In this document: positions 31,020 to 38,624 of the stretch, in pieces
How the letters are laid out: every line of letters starts with the position of its first letter
Position numbering within the stretch: the stretch's first letter is position 1
Origin: a virus
Reading direction: 5' to 3' (one strand)
IMG/VR virus record: IMGVR_UViG_3300035182_000695
Location: 90,755-146,216 of that record
Length of the DNA stretch: 55,462 nt
The notes under the pieces: model-generated
Database searches by the model: none
What the model was told of the DNA's origin: nothing
Seen by the model: only the letters and a program-made list of their open reading frames with translations
Made by a program: the position numbers and the translations under genes

Positions 31020-31682
31020 TTATAAGGTGTTTTCAACAATTACGGGTTTATCACATTTCACACATTTTACTGCAAAATTCATAAAATTACCATAGGCTTT
31101 GTGTCCGCAATTAAAGCACTCGTATCTATAATTCTTGAAAGATTCTTTATAATTCGCTCCTTCATAGTATCTTGAGCAACCGCCGGCACTACCTCTGATT
31201 GCTGAGCAAACTAAACCCCAAACTTTACCGTGTCCTTGAGTTGAAAAATGCTCAGAATCTACTGCTTTCAAATCTCTTTGCGAAAACGAATTGCTAGGAC
31301 TAAATATCTCGAAAACTATTGCGTGCGCTATCTCGTGTAGAATAACACCATCCATTTGTTTTTTCCAGTTCTCATCGTGTTTAACAAAATCGATAGATAT
31401 GAATATGTTTTTAGTCTTCGATAGTGCCACTTGGTCTAGCGATGCGTTGCAAAGTCCAGCCCACTCCTTAGAAGTTCCAAATTGAAATCTCCATCCTCGA
31501 TTGTAAAGATTCATTTCTTTTATGTTCTGAATATAAGGCTGTAACGCTTTAATATCTTTTATGCTATCGTAGTAATCAACAGCGATAAGTTTGTGTCCCG
31601 CATCAAATGTTTCTTCGACGTTCTCGGAATCTATTTTTTGTTTTGGCAGCTGAAAGCTTCCCATTAAATCATCAAAACTCAT
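31020..31682 (-). CDS. SprT-like zinc metalloprotease (220 aa)
   Basis: The catalytic motif HEIAH lies at 116-120 and the third ligand in GHGKVW at 150-155, as in SprT/SPRTN enzymes. A C-terminal zinc ribbon follows with Cys189, Cys192, Cys207 and Cys210. Bacterial and eukaryotic relatives act at DNA or on DNA-bound proteins. Here the gene lies inside the polyvalent cluster, so candidate substrates are the linker-punctuated giant proteins or host DNA-binding proteins (inference). Confidence 0.85.
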   Translation of the reverse strand: MSFDDLMGSFQLPKQKIDSENVEETFDAGHKLIAVDYYDSIKDIKALQPYIQNIKEMNLYNRGWRFQFGTSKEWAGLCNASLDQVALSKTKNIFISIDFVKHDENWKKQMDGVILHEIAHAIVFEIFSPSNSFSQRDLKAVDSEHFSTQGHGKVWGLVCSAIRGSAGGCSRYYEGANYKESFKNYRYECFNCGHKAYGNFMNFAVKCVKCDKPVIVENTL

Positions 31683-31692
31683 TTTTTTTATT

Positions 31693-34206
31693 TTAAATTT
31701 CTAACATCATCTTCGCTGTTTCTAACTGCGACAGCCATTCGCTTTTTTCTTCTGCTGAAATATCTGAATCAAGCATCATTTGCGCCGTTTCAAGAACTTC
31801 TTGCCATTCTTTATTTATTTCTTCTTGAGTTGTTTCTTTTTTCACCTGTGCAACAATTTTGTTTTTTCTAACAACTTGTTTGCTTTCTGATAAAGGAATC
31901 CAAAACTCATTATGCTTTCTTTCATAGCTAACATATATGTCAACTGTATTAGAATTCAATTTGCTTAATCTCTGCTTTAACTTAGTTGCACTTCCGATAT
32001 ATATACCTCTAGTTGTATCAAGTTGCTTAGGCTCGCTTAAATCGTGTATTTTATACATTCCTTTAAGCACTTCTCCGCCTATCATAATTTGATTTCCAAC
32101 TATGTGTATTGTCTTGTTTCCTTTTTTATCAATATTTGTCAAATCGGATAAATAAAACTCGATTATTTTACTTGACATTTTAGGAAGTGTTCCTTCAATG
32201 AATGGATATTTAGATGAAGACTTTGTTACAATCATATCAAACTCGTACCCGCTAATTGAACACATTTCGTTATCTGATTTTATAACTAATGGCTGCTCGT
32301 CAAAAGCTGCTAGAATTTTCGCAACAACTTTAGGACTTTCCATTGTTATAACATATCTCTCAACACTCGACTCTACTGTTATTTCATTCTTATACAAGCA
32401 TTGTGCATCTGTGCCTATAACTTGCATTTTATTTTCGGTAAATGTAAAGTTTGCGCAATTAAACGCAGGTCTGAAATCATCTCTTTCAATGAATAGGTTT
32501 GCATAATTCAATTGATATAAGAAGCTCCCCGAATCTACTACTGCAATTGATTTAGATTCTTTTGATAACGGTTTTATTCTCGGATAGCTATCTACATCAA
32601 CATCTGATTTTCTTAAATAGCCATCTAAATAAAAATAAGTTCCGTTTTCTATTTGTTTTGAAACTGGCATTGATACTTGAACATTATTATCTGTAATGTA
32701 TAAATTACCGTCCTCAATTAATGCGCAGTCTAGTATATAAGAGCCTGTATTTTTCTCAGTAAATATTTTAACTACGCTGATTGTTTTTTCGTTTATGTAC
32801 TCTGGATAAAAATCTTTCGGTTGATATTCTTTAACTATCGAATCATCTGCATTATGTATCTCACTATCTTTTAAATCAAAGTAACAAGAATTACTAACAG
32901 AACCGTCAATCTCTCTAGCGCCAACGAAATCGTCGTATGCCATAACAGGCATTTGAAGAATTAATATGGAATCTTTTTTGTTAAATGCCGTGTGCGGCTT
33001 ATCTGCCACAGCGGCATCAGGCGAAATTATAACCGCTCTGCTTGCGCTATCAGAAAGACCGAAGTAAGCAACAGTTTCATTTAAAGATATTAGCGTCTCG
33101 CAAATGTCAATTAAAAATAATGAATTGAATGCGTAAATTTTATCTCTACCGTATGCTAACTGAACGTGAAAGTTACTTTTATTTACATAGTTTTGACAAG
33201 CTGCTAAATAAGTGTATAGCTTGTTTATGTCTATCTCGCAAACAATATCAGACTTAGTTGGAACGACAGCTTGATAGTTTGGATAATTTCCGTCAATCAA
33301 TCCTTTTTTTGTCTTCTTAATCTCTTCTGTTCTTGCGTGTTTTGACAATGGATAAATACCTCTAATAGAATGCTTGCCTTGCTTAAAAAATAATCTATGA
33401 GCGTCAGTTGCAGTAATACCAAACTCATCAAAATAAGTGCCCGACATTACAGGTCTAAGAGAATCTCCGCCTGTGAATATGTCAGATATTTTTTGAATTG
33501 CTTTGTCTTGCGGATTTAATGAGTGAATTTTTATAGTAGAAATGTTTTTTGTTTTTTTCCATATCTCAGGAATCTCGCTCCACTTTGTAACTATTGCGTT
33601 ATCTAAGTTTGTAGATTTTAATTCTTGCGTTTTAAAATCCCCTCCTTTTGAAAACTGAGGAGTGAACTCATTTAGTTGGCATTTACCTTGAGATAGCTCA
33701 GAATGAGCGGCGCCGTTTAAAAGCCAATTACACTTGCCTTGTTCGTTTTTAGTCCCCCAATGATTCGCTTGTCTTATAACAGAATCGCTTTCATACCAAT
33801 ACTTACTACCTGATTCAGAAACATAGTCAGGCTTCTTTTCAGGAACATTATCAATTGATTTAAAGTTTGCAGATGTGTTTACATGAAAATTATCAAAACT
33901 AATTTTGTCTATCGTTGCACCCTTTTCAAATTGAGGCTCGTGAATGGGCGCTCCGCCGCCAGCACTTTGGTTTATTTCATTTAATTTTCGCCAATGTTTC
34001 TTTGCTGCGTGTTTATTTATAATCACCTCCCCGTTTTCCACTAAAATCGGTCTTTTATCTTCAATCACAATAGCTTTAATTCCACCGCCTTCGTCTGAAT
34101 GAGCTTTTCCAATTAATAACCCGCCGCTACTAGCATCTTTACTAATTTTTAATTGGCTTCCGTTTTTAGATGTGTCTATAACACCATCAGTTTTATAATT
34201 TTCCAT
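31693..34206 (-). CDS. polyvalent protein with two sliding-clamp-like modules (837 aa)
   Basis: The N-terminus (LLIGKAHSDEGGGIKAIVIE ... ENGEVIINKHAAKKH) is a module seen at the start of phage polyvalent proteins, and linkers FEKGATI and FSKGGDF follow. Two regions then resemble DNA polymerase III beta-clamp segments. Module 1 has RPVMSGTYFDEFGITATDAHRL (247-272, TDxHR motif) and YPNYQAVVP (308-316). Module 2 has RPAFNCANFTFTEN ... GTDAQCLY (598-605) and YPFIEGTLP (667-675). The C-terminus carries two EWQ..L..A.MML-type repeats. A phage-encoded clamp fused to a delivery module would be unusual; the clamp assignment is by motif only. Confidence 0.7.
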   Translation of the reverse strand: MENYKTDGVIDTSKNGSQLKISKDASSGGLLIGKAHSDEGGGIKAIVIEDKRPILVENGEVIINKHAAKKHWRKLNEINQSAGGGAPIHEPQFEKGATIDKISFDNFHVNTSANFKSIDNVPEKKPDYVSESGSKYWYESDSVIRQANHWGTKNEQGKCNWLLNGAAHSELSQGKCQLNEFTPQFSKGGDFKTQELKSTNLDNAIVTKWSEIPEIWKKTKNISTIKIHSLNPQDKAIQKISDIFTGGDSLRPVMSGTYFDEFGITATDAHRLFFKQGKHSIRGIYPLSKHARTEEIKKTKKGLIDGNYPNYQAVVPTKSDIVCEIDINKLYTYLAACQNYVNKSNFHVQLAYGRDKIYAFNSLFLIDICETLISLNETVAYFGLSDSASRAVIISPDAAVADKPHTAFNKKDSILILQMPVMAYDDFVGAREIDGSVSNSCYFDLKDSEIHNADDSIVKEYQPKDFYPEYINEKTISVVKIFTEKNTGSYILDCALIEDGNLYITDNNVQVSMPVSKQIENGTYFYLDGYLRKSDVDVDSYPRIKPLSKESKSIAVVDSGSFLYQLNYANLFIERDDFRPAFNCANFTFTENKMQVIGTDAQCLYKNEITVESSVERYVITMESPKVVAKILAAFDEQPLVIKSDNEMCSISGYEFDMIVTKSSSKYPFIEGTLPKMSSKIIEFYLSDLTNIDKKGNKTIHIVGNQIMIGGEVLKGMYKIHDLSEPKQLDTTRGIYIGSATKLKQRLSKLNSNTVDIYVSYERKHNEFWIPLSESKQVVRKNKIVAQVKKETTQEEINKEWQEVLETAQMMLDSDISAEEKSEWLSQLETAKMMLEI

Positions 34207-35053
34207 AAATTTCCTTTTCTGTTACTATTCTAAAATCAATCTCCTTATTTTCATAGAATGAATTTGCAGCTTTTGCTTTTATCGGGTTGTTTATTTTTGG
34301 AATCATACAAAAAGGTTTTATTTCTTCAACAACAACAGAACTGTCAAAAAAATCAATTCGCAAATCCGGATTATAATTTCTTAATTTTCCAAATAAATCA
34401 ACGTAAGGAATCATATCCCTGCATCTTGATACCATAAAAATATTTTCATCCTTTTCTAATTGAATTATTCTGTCTCTTTCGTAAGAACTATCATAACTTA
34501 TTCTACCAAATCTACTATCTTCTATCCAACCATAAATACCTTTTGTAAAAGAGCCGTACTTTAAATTATTCATTATTTTTGTAACAGACCTATCTCTCAT
34601 TAAATCTTTTCCAACCCACGCTCCGACAGAATGACTGCTTACATTAAGCGACTTGGATATTTCAACGCAATTTAACTCACCTTTTACATACATATCAACT
34701 GCTTTTTTTCTTAAAGCGTCATCTATACCTAATATAATTAACTGAGTTCTAGGCTCTACTCCAAAACTTTTAGCCCAATCTAAAATAGTTCTTCTATTCA
34801 CATTATATATTTTCGCTAATTCCCTAACATTAAATAACCCTGATTTATAAAATTCAGTAGATTGAATTGCGGTTTCCTTGCAATATTTATGCTCGCCATT
34901 GGTTCTTGGCTTCAAGCCTTTTTTTATAATATAATATCTAATGCTTCCTCCTGATAAATTGTATTTTTTACCAATTTCAATGAGTGATTTCTTTGAAGAG
35001 AAATATTCTCTAACAGCTTCATTAACTATATTAACAGGCACATTTTTTTTCAT
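34193..35053 (-). CDS. multi-HTH protein with PD-(D/E)XK-type nuclease domain (286 aa)
   Basis: Three helix-turn-helix-like units are visible, at about 17-50 (SLIEIGKKYNLSGGSIRYYI), 70-95 (FNVRELAKIYNVNRRTILDW) and 115-150 (LNCVEISKSLNVSSHSVGAW). The C-terminal ~100 residues follow a TnsA/PD-(D/E)XK pattern: SSYERDRIIQLEKD, then YNPDLRIDFF, then VVVEEIKPF (E-x-K). Such free-standing proteins are probably sequence-specific endonucleases that spread as selfish elements (inference). The stop overlaps the clamp-like gene's start by 14 bases. A promoter and an inverted repeat lie just upstream. Confidence 0.75.
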   Translation of the reverse strand: MKKNVPVNIVNEAVREYFSSKKSLIEIGKKYNLSGGSIRYYIIKKGLKPRTNGEHKYCKETAIQSTEFYKSGLFNVRELAKIYNVNRRTILDWAKSFGVEPRTQLIILGIDDALRKKAVDMYVKGELNCVEISKSLNVSSHSVGAWVGKDLMRDRSVTKIMNNLKYGSFTKGIYGWIEDSRFGRISYDSSYERDRIIQLEKDENIFMVSRCRDMIPYVDLFGKLRNYNPDLRIDFFDSSVVVEEIKPFCMIPKINNPIKAKAANSFYENKEIDFRIVTEKEIYGKL

Positions 35054-35098
35054 TACATTTTAGCCGAAATTATTTAATTCCAGTAAATTATTCAATAT

Positions 35099-35106
35099 CA
35101 AATGTA
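35099..35106 (-). promoter_or_regulatory. candidate -7 box for the HTH/nuclease gene
   Basis: Minus strand TACATTTG matches TAnnTTTG, 46 bases upstream of the ATG at 35053. Confidence 0.55.
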
Positions 35107-35120
35107 AGAAATATAACCTG

Positions 35121-35137
35121 ATGTAAAAAATTTACAT
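35121..35137. promoter_or_regulatory. 7-bp perfect inverted repeat, candidate operator
   Basis: ATGTAAA-aaa-TTTACAT occupies the position of the -33 region of the preceding box and touches the stop codon of the RusA gene. It may be bound by the HTH/nuclease protein itself or by the XRE repressor (inference). Confidence 0.5.
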
Positions 35138-35619
35138 TATTCGTAAATAAGTATAGAGCCTTTATAAGCATATCTTTTTTGTGCATTTACACTCCAAACC
35201 ATGCCATCTTCTTTCAATAAAGAATCCATTAAAAATTTTAAACAATTATCGACATCCGGGCGACTTTTGTTTGGCATTCCATTCATACGTTCTTTTTTCT
35301 TAGACGACCAACTGTCAGGCATAGGCATAAAGAACACGACCTCTAAATGATTGCCTATTTTAAATCCAGTCTTGTTACAAGTTTCTACAACTTTATTCTT
35401 GGCTTCAAAGTACCTGCGCACACTATCTCGTTGGCGCTTTTTTGGGTCTTTGTGGTTTGGGTTTGTTTTCCACTTATCGCTTTGCGTCATTCTTACCGCA
35501 CCCATAGGTACAACATCAATTAGATGATACTTTCTTGAATAATCAACTACATACTTAGATTCATCTAAAATAGTCGTTGTGCCTTCGTTTAATTCGCTAA
35601 CGCCGATACTTTTACTCAT
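35137..35619 (-). CDS. rusA: RusA-like Holliday-junction resolvase (160 aa)
   Basis: The RusA pattern is present: a beta start (HLEVVFFMPMPDSW), then SRPDVDNCLKFLMDSLLKED with the catalytic Asp pair (PD-x-DN) and Lys, then a strand ending in an aromatic/Lys segment (NAQKRYAYKGSILIY). RusA cuts four-way DNA junctions during recombination and packaging. Its start codon shares one base with the preceding stop (TAATG), so translation is coupled to the 72-aa gene. Confidence 0.85.
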   Translation of the reverse strand: MSKSIGVSELNEGTTTILDESKYVVDYSRKYHLIDVVPMGAVRMTQSDKWKTNPNHKDPKKRQRDSVRRYFEAKNKVVETCNKTGFKIGNHLEVVFFMPMPDSWSSKKKERMNGMPNKSRPDVDNCLKFLMDSLLKEDGMVWSVNAQKRYAYKGSILIYE

Positions 35620-35837
35620 TATTTTCTATTGGAAATTTCCGTTAATAAGTCGTTAATAACTTTATTGTTTTCGGACTCACTTTCATCTAAATTGTGCTTT
35701 AGCATTTCAGAGAAAAAAGCAGAGTAAATTTTATCAGTTAATATGCTTTCGTTATCAACTTTTGAATATCCGTATTCTTTTAGGTTTCTTACGCCTGCTT
35801 GTATTAGTTTGTTTTTTATTGCAACAGAATTACTCAT
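35619..35837 (-). CDS. small hypothetical protein (72 aa)
   Basis: A helical acidic protein (AIKNKLIQAGVRNLKEYGY ... DKIYSAFFSEMLKHNL). This size and GVRNLKEYGYS pattern, next to a RusA gene, is a common arrangement in phages. The stop overlaps the RusA start by one base. Function unknown. Confidence 0.6.
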   Translation of the reverse strand: MSNSVAIKNKLIQAGVRNLKEYGYSKVDNESILTDKIYSAFFSEMLKHNLDESESENNKVINDLLTEISNRK

Positions 35838-36091
35838 CGTTTTCTTTTATTGTGATGTTGTAGTATGAAAAATATAGCACCTAGTGCAACAACTGCGACT
35901 CCACAATAAATAATTTTCTTAGTTAAATCTTTTCTTTTATCAATCTTAATCTGTCTCTTCTCAATAGAGTCATTAGGATTTTCTTTGAAAATATTTTTTA
36001 GTTTAATTATTTTATGTCTGAGCAACCAAAATATTGGCACTAGAACTAATACAATTATAATAAAAATTAACTTGAGTTTTAAATCTTCCAT
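35834..36091 (-). CDS. two-TM membrane protein (85 aa)
   Basis: An N-terminal membrane segment (LKLIFIIIVLVLVPIFWLL) and a second one near the C-terminus (IIYCGVAVVALGAIFFIL) flank a charged loop (about 25-60). The stop overlaps the next start by 4 bases. Candidate membrane or holin protein; no family recognised. Confidence 0.6.
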   Translation of the reverse strand: MEDLKLKLIFIIIVLVLVPIFWLLRHKIIKLKNIFKENPNDSIEKRQIKIDKRKDLTKKIIYCGVAVVALGAIFFILQHHNKRKR

Positions 36092-36111
36092 TGTTTGATT
36101 TTAAGAGTTTA

Positions 36112-36309
36112 TTAACTTTGACTGAGTTGATTCACTTTAGCGTGAATGCCGATAATATCTCCGGCCGTTGCCCCTTCCGGAATATCTTTTTTAGACTGTA
36201 CTACTATATCCAACTCTTCTAGTAGCGCAAATCCTTTTGCGCTCAAATGTTCGTGAATTATTTTTCTGACATCGCTTTCAGATAAAAATATTTTAGTTGT
36301 TATTTCCAT
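36112..36309 (-). CDS. hypothetical protein (65 aa)
   Basis: A short alpha/beta protein (ITTKIFLSESDVRKIIHEHL ... LEELDIVVQSKKDIPEGA). This start (helix after LSESDVR) recurs in small phage proteins, but I know no function. The ATG is 3 bases before the stop of the broken gene upstream in the alternate frame. Confidence 0.6.
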   Translation of the reverse strand: MEITTKIFLSESDVRKIIHEHLSAKGFALLEELDIVVQSKKDIPEGATAGDIIGIHAKVNQLSQS

Positions 36310-36312
36310 TTT

Positions 36313-36515
36313 TTAATCGTTATCTTTTTTTAATATTATTGTTGCTGATAAAAGTGTTGCTGTTGCTTCTTTAGGTCCGTAATCATCTCTATAATAACTA
36401 ACACTATTCTAGTCTCAACCACTTGAACAATATCGTATCCGTCTTCAATTAAAGTGTTTAAATAGTTGGCTAGCGAACTTGATTCGTTTTGAGTGTACTG
36501 TTTTATGAATTGCAT
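36313..36515 (-). pseudogene. small gene broken by an apparent -1 frameshift
   Basis: From ATG 36515 the zero frame gives 59 residues ending in an implausible Gln-rich tail (LKKQQQHFYQQQ). If one base is restored near 36405 (minus strand ATAGTG read as ATAAGTG), translation continues as ETRISVSYYRDDYGPKEATA, then TLLSATIILKKDND, and ends at TAA 36313, just 4 bases before the next gene. The shifted frame is far more protein-like and fills the gap, so a one-base deletion (natural or sequencing) is likely. Zero-frame coordinates are 36336-36515. Confidence 0.6.
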
Positions 36516-36516
36516 A

Positions 36517-37347
36517 CTATGTTTTTTTTGCCTTATATTTTATTATTTTGCCGTTATTTATTTCCTTTGAGTTCATAAATCCAATTTCTCTTGTCTGAGT
36601 AATCGTAATCTCGTAATGTTCATCATCAAAAGATATTTGACTTGTTTGATAAAGATGCAAACAAAACATTGATAGAATTTTTTGGTTTTCATCATTGCTC
36701 AAAACATCAGTTGGTTTTATTTTATTAAGTATAGAAATCCCTTTATTTGTTTTTTCTAAGTACTTAGATTCTGAATTCCTATAATCTCGTAACGTATCCT
36801 CACACTCTTTTATTAATTGTTTAGTTTCTGCATTGAATTGAAGTGAGTGAAGAGGGCAAGTAATTACTCCATCAACAGGCTCAACTTGAGACAAATCCAT
36901 TCCTCTGTGTGGACACTTTCCTTTGTGAATACATTTATGTTTTAGTTTTGAATTTCTTACAAAAATCGTCATCGCTCTACCAATACCAGAAATCTCATTT
37001 AAAACTTCAAGTTCCATATATTCTAGCCTTGAATTAGATAATAATTCTATTCTAAATTTATCTTCTCTGTTTAGAAAAAATTTTCTTGAATCCGTTATTT
37101 TAAAACCACTTGACTCTTCATTTGATTCTTCAATTTTAATAAATCTAAAATCAGTATGATAATGTATCTCATCTTGACCATTTTCCTTATCAGAATGTTT
37201 TGATTCAAGAACAGGAGTTATAGACGTAATATTGCCATCAAAATCTCTTTCTACAACGCAACACACTAAAAATATTTCACCTAATTTAATAGGCCGAGAA
37301 ACATCTTTCAAATAATTATTGGAATGACCCATTGTCTTGTCGCTCAT
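36517..37347 (-). CDS. Rieske [2Fe-2S] domain protein (276 aa)
   Basis: The Rieske signature C-x-H-x16-C-x2-H is present: CPH (Cys145, His147) and CPLH (Cys164, His167), with RGMDLSQVEPVDGVIT between. These residues ligate a [2Fe-2S] cluster. The ~130-residue N-terminal part is beta-rich and unrecognised; the C-terminal ~95 residues are mixed. I start at ATG 37347, because the upstream in-frame codon is GTG; ATG 37332 is also possible. The gene overlaps its upstream neighbour by about 30 bases. Rieske domains usually serve oxygenases or electron transfer, so DNA or nucleotide modification is one idea (inference). Confidence 0.75.
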   Translation of the reverse strand: MSDKTMGHSNNYLKDVSRPIKLGEIFLVCCVVERDFDGNITSITPVLESKHSDKENGQDEIHYHTDFRFIKIEESNEESSGFKITDSRKFFLNREDKFRIELLSNSRLEYMELEVLNEISGIGRAMTIFVRNSKLKHKCIHKGKCPHRGMDLSQVEPVDGVITCPLHSLQFNAETKQLIKECEDTLRDYRNSESKYLEKTNKGISILNKIKPTDVLSNDENQKILSMFCLHLYQTSQISFDDEHYEITITQTREIGFMNSKEINNGKIIKYKAKKT

Positions 37348-37609
37348 CTGATTCACTTTTATTTACTACCGAATAACCATTGCTTTTATTTTTCATTCCC
37401 AAATCCGCAATTATTTCAAGTGAAACAAGCGTTACGTCTTCTTTTATTTTAAATCTAGCGAGCGCATACTCATCATCTTTCTTTGTATAGACTGTTTTAA
37501 GCGGCTTATCGTACTCTCTAGCTATTACTTGTTGCTTAGCTACTAATGTACCGCCTTTCTTAGTTCTAAACGTGAGATTAGCGTAAACTATTTGTCCAGG
37601 TTTAATCAT
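37316..37609 (-). CDS. hypothetical protein (97 aa)
   Basis: A basic beta-like N-terminus (GQIVYANLTFRTKKGGTLVA) and a helical/beta middle (YALARFKIKEDVTLVSLEII), with a disordered tail that overlaps the Rieske gene's start. No motif recognised. Confidence 0.55.
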   Translation of the reverse strand: MIKPGQIVYANLTFRTKKGGTLVAKQQVIAREYDKPLKTVYTKKDDEYALARFKIKEDVTLVSLEIIADLGMKNKSNGYSVVNKSESDERQDNGSFQ

Positions 37610-37610
37610 T

Positions 37611-37922
37611 TTATTTGAATGCGTTAGGAAACATAGGAAACATATTGTTTCTGTTTTTAATTAAAGATAGAAGGGTTATTTTACCCATAACGATTTGTCT
37701 TGCGTGTTCTTTACAAGGAATGAATCCTGTAAACTCACCATTAATGCAGCCAGCTGTATACCTTCGCTTATCTTCTTTACTCATCCTTCCTTTCATCTGT
37801 TTGAGAACTATTGGCGGCTGGTCACAAAATTCTTTGATGCAACATTCTGGATAACCTAAATCATTTCCTAAAGGGGCATTTTCATCGAACCAAGCTTTTT
37901 TGTGTTCTTCTATTGTGGCCAT
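37611..37922 (-). CDS. Cys-rich conserved protein with GYPECC motif (103 aa)
   Basis: The order GYPECCIKEFC ... GFIPCKEHARQI ... LLSLIKNR is seen in a small family of bacterial and phage proteins that begin with a G-Y/F-P-x-C-C motif, where the cysteines may bind a metal or cluster. No function is established. It is adjacent to the Rieske gene, another likely metalloprotein. Confidence 0.6.
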   Translation of the reverse strand: MATIEEHKKAWFDENAPLGNDLGYPECCIKEFCDQPPIVLKQMKGRMSKEDKRRYTAGCINGEFTGFIPCKEHARQIVMGKITLLSLIKNRNNMFPMFPNAFK

Positions 37923-37941
37923 AATTTTTTATTTTTATTTT

Positions 37942-38535
37942 TTACATTGCTATTAATCTAGGGTCAACATCTTCATCAATTGAATTTAAAATTTCAATCG
38001 ACTTTCGTGTGTCATCTTTTGTTAGTCCAATCATTCCGTCTGTGTGTACGAATGATTTAGATTGACATAAAAGAAAGTCTGTGTCATCATCTAAAATACA
38101 ATACGCATAGTCTTTGAAGTTTTCATTGCTACGCATCTTTTTAAAAGAGCCGTCTTCCCCATACTCTTTATATTGCTCATCCATCTCAGGATTAGCGTGC
38201 CAAGGATATTTTAGATTTCTATCAACCCAAGTTCCAACTTCATTACCTCTTACTATTTTCATTGAAGAGCCGTCTGCTACATAGTGATAACCTCGAATTG
38301 TCTCTCCAACAATTTCATTCATCAAGTCATCAGGAAAACCTCCTTTAGCTAGTGATTCCTTAGTCAGCTCCATACTTCCGGCACGCCAAGAAGATGAGAC
38401 AACAATCTTTGCTTTTGTCTCTTTTATTATTGTGCGTAGATTTTCTAAGCAATCTAAATCGAATGATTCATAGTTATTCTTCGGAATGCAGATTACGCCA
38501 TCGACATCAAGAAATATTATTTTATTATGTTTCAT
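37942..38535 (-). CDS. HAD-superfamily phosphatase, SAK-like (197 aa)
   Basis: Motif I is IIFLDVDGVICI (nucleophile Asp10, Asp12). Motif II is the IVVSSSWRAG strand. A GNEVGTWVD segment and motif III/IV YCILDDDTDF follow, then HTDGMIGLT. This matches the HAD domain found in phage and 'Swiss-army-knife' RNA/DNA-repair proteins. A nucleotide 3'- or 5'-phosphatase role in end repair is plausible (inference); no kinase or ligase partner is seen nearby. Confidence 0.8.
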   Translation of the reverse strand: MKHNKIIFLDVDGVICIPKNNYESFDLDCLENLRTIIKETKAKIVVSSSWRAGSMELTKESLAKGGFPDDLMNEIVGETIRGYHYVADGSSMKIVRGNEVGTWVDRNLKYPWHANPEMDEQYKEYGEDGSFKKMRSNENFKDYAYCILDDDTDFLLCQSKSFVHTDGMIGLTKDDTRKSIEILNSIDEDVDPRLIAM

Positions 38536-38536
38536 T

Positions 38537-38623
38537 TTAAATAGACATTAAAATCATTACAATTATTGCTATTACAACTACTGCAACAAATTGATATTGT
38601 TTGTTTTGAAGTATTCTTTTCAT
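38537..38623 (-). CDS. tiny single-TM peptide (28 aa)
   Basis: ATG 38623, TAA 38537. A basic start (MKRILQNKQYQ) is followed by a hydrophobic run (FVAVVVIAIIVMILMS). It fills the gap between two genes. Very short, so only moderate support. Confidence 0.4.
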   Translation of the reverse strand: MKRILQNKQYQFVAVVVIAIIVMILMSI

Positions 38624-38624
38624 C

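Noticed and set aside
35619-36091. Holin/endolysin cassette
   Set aside because: Two small membrane proteins are present (10599, 35834), but no lysozyme, amidase or endopeptidase motif is recognised nearby, so lysis genes are not claimed.
36336-36515. Poly-Gln protein end as a real feature
   Set aside because: The Gln run arises from reading CAACAG repeats in the wrong frame after the apparent one-base loss.
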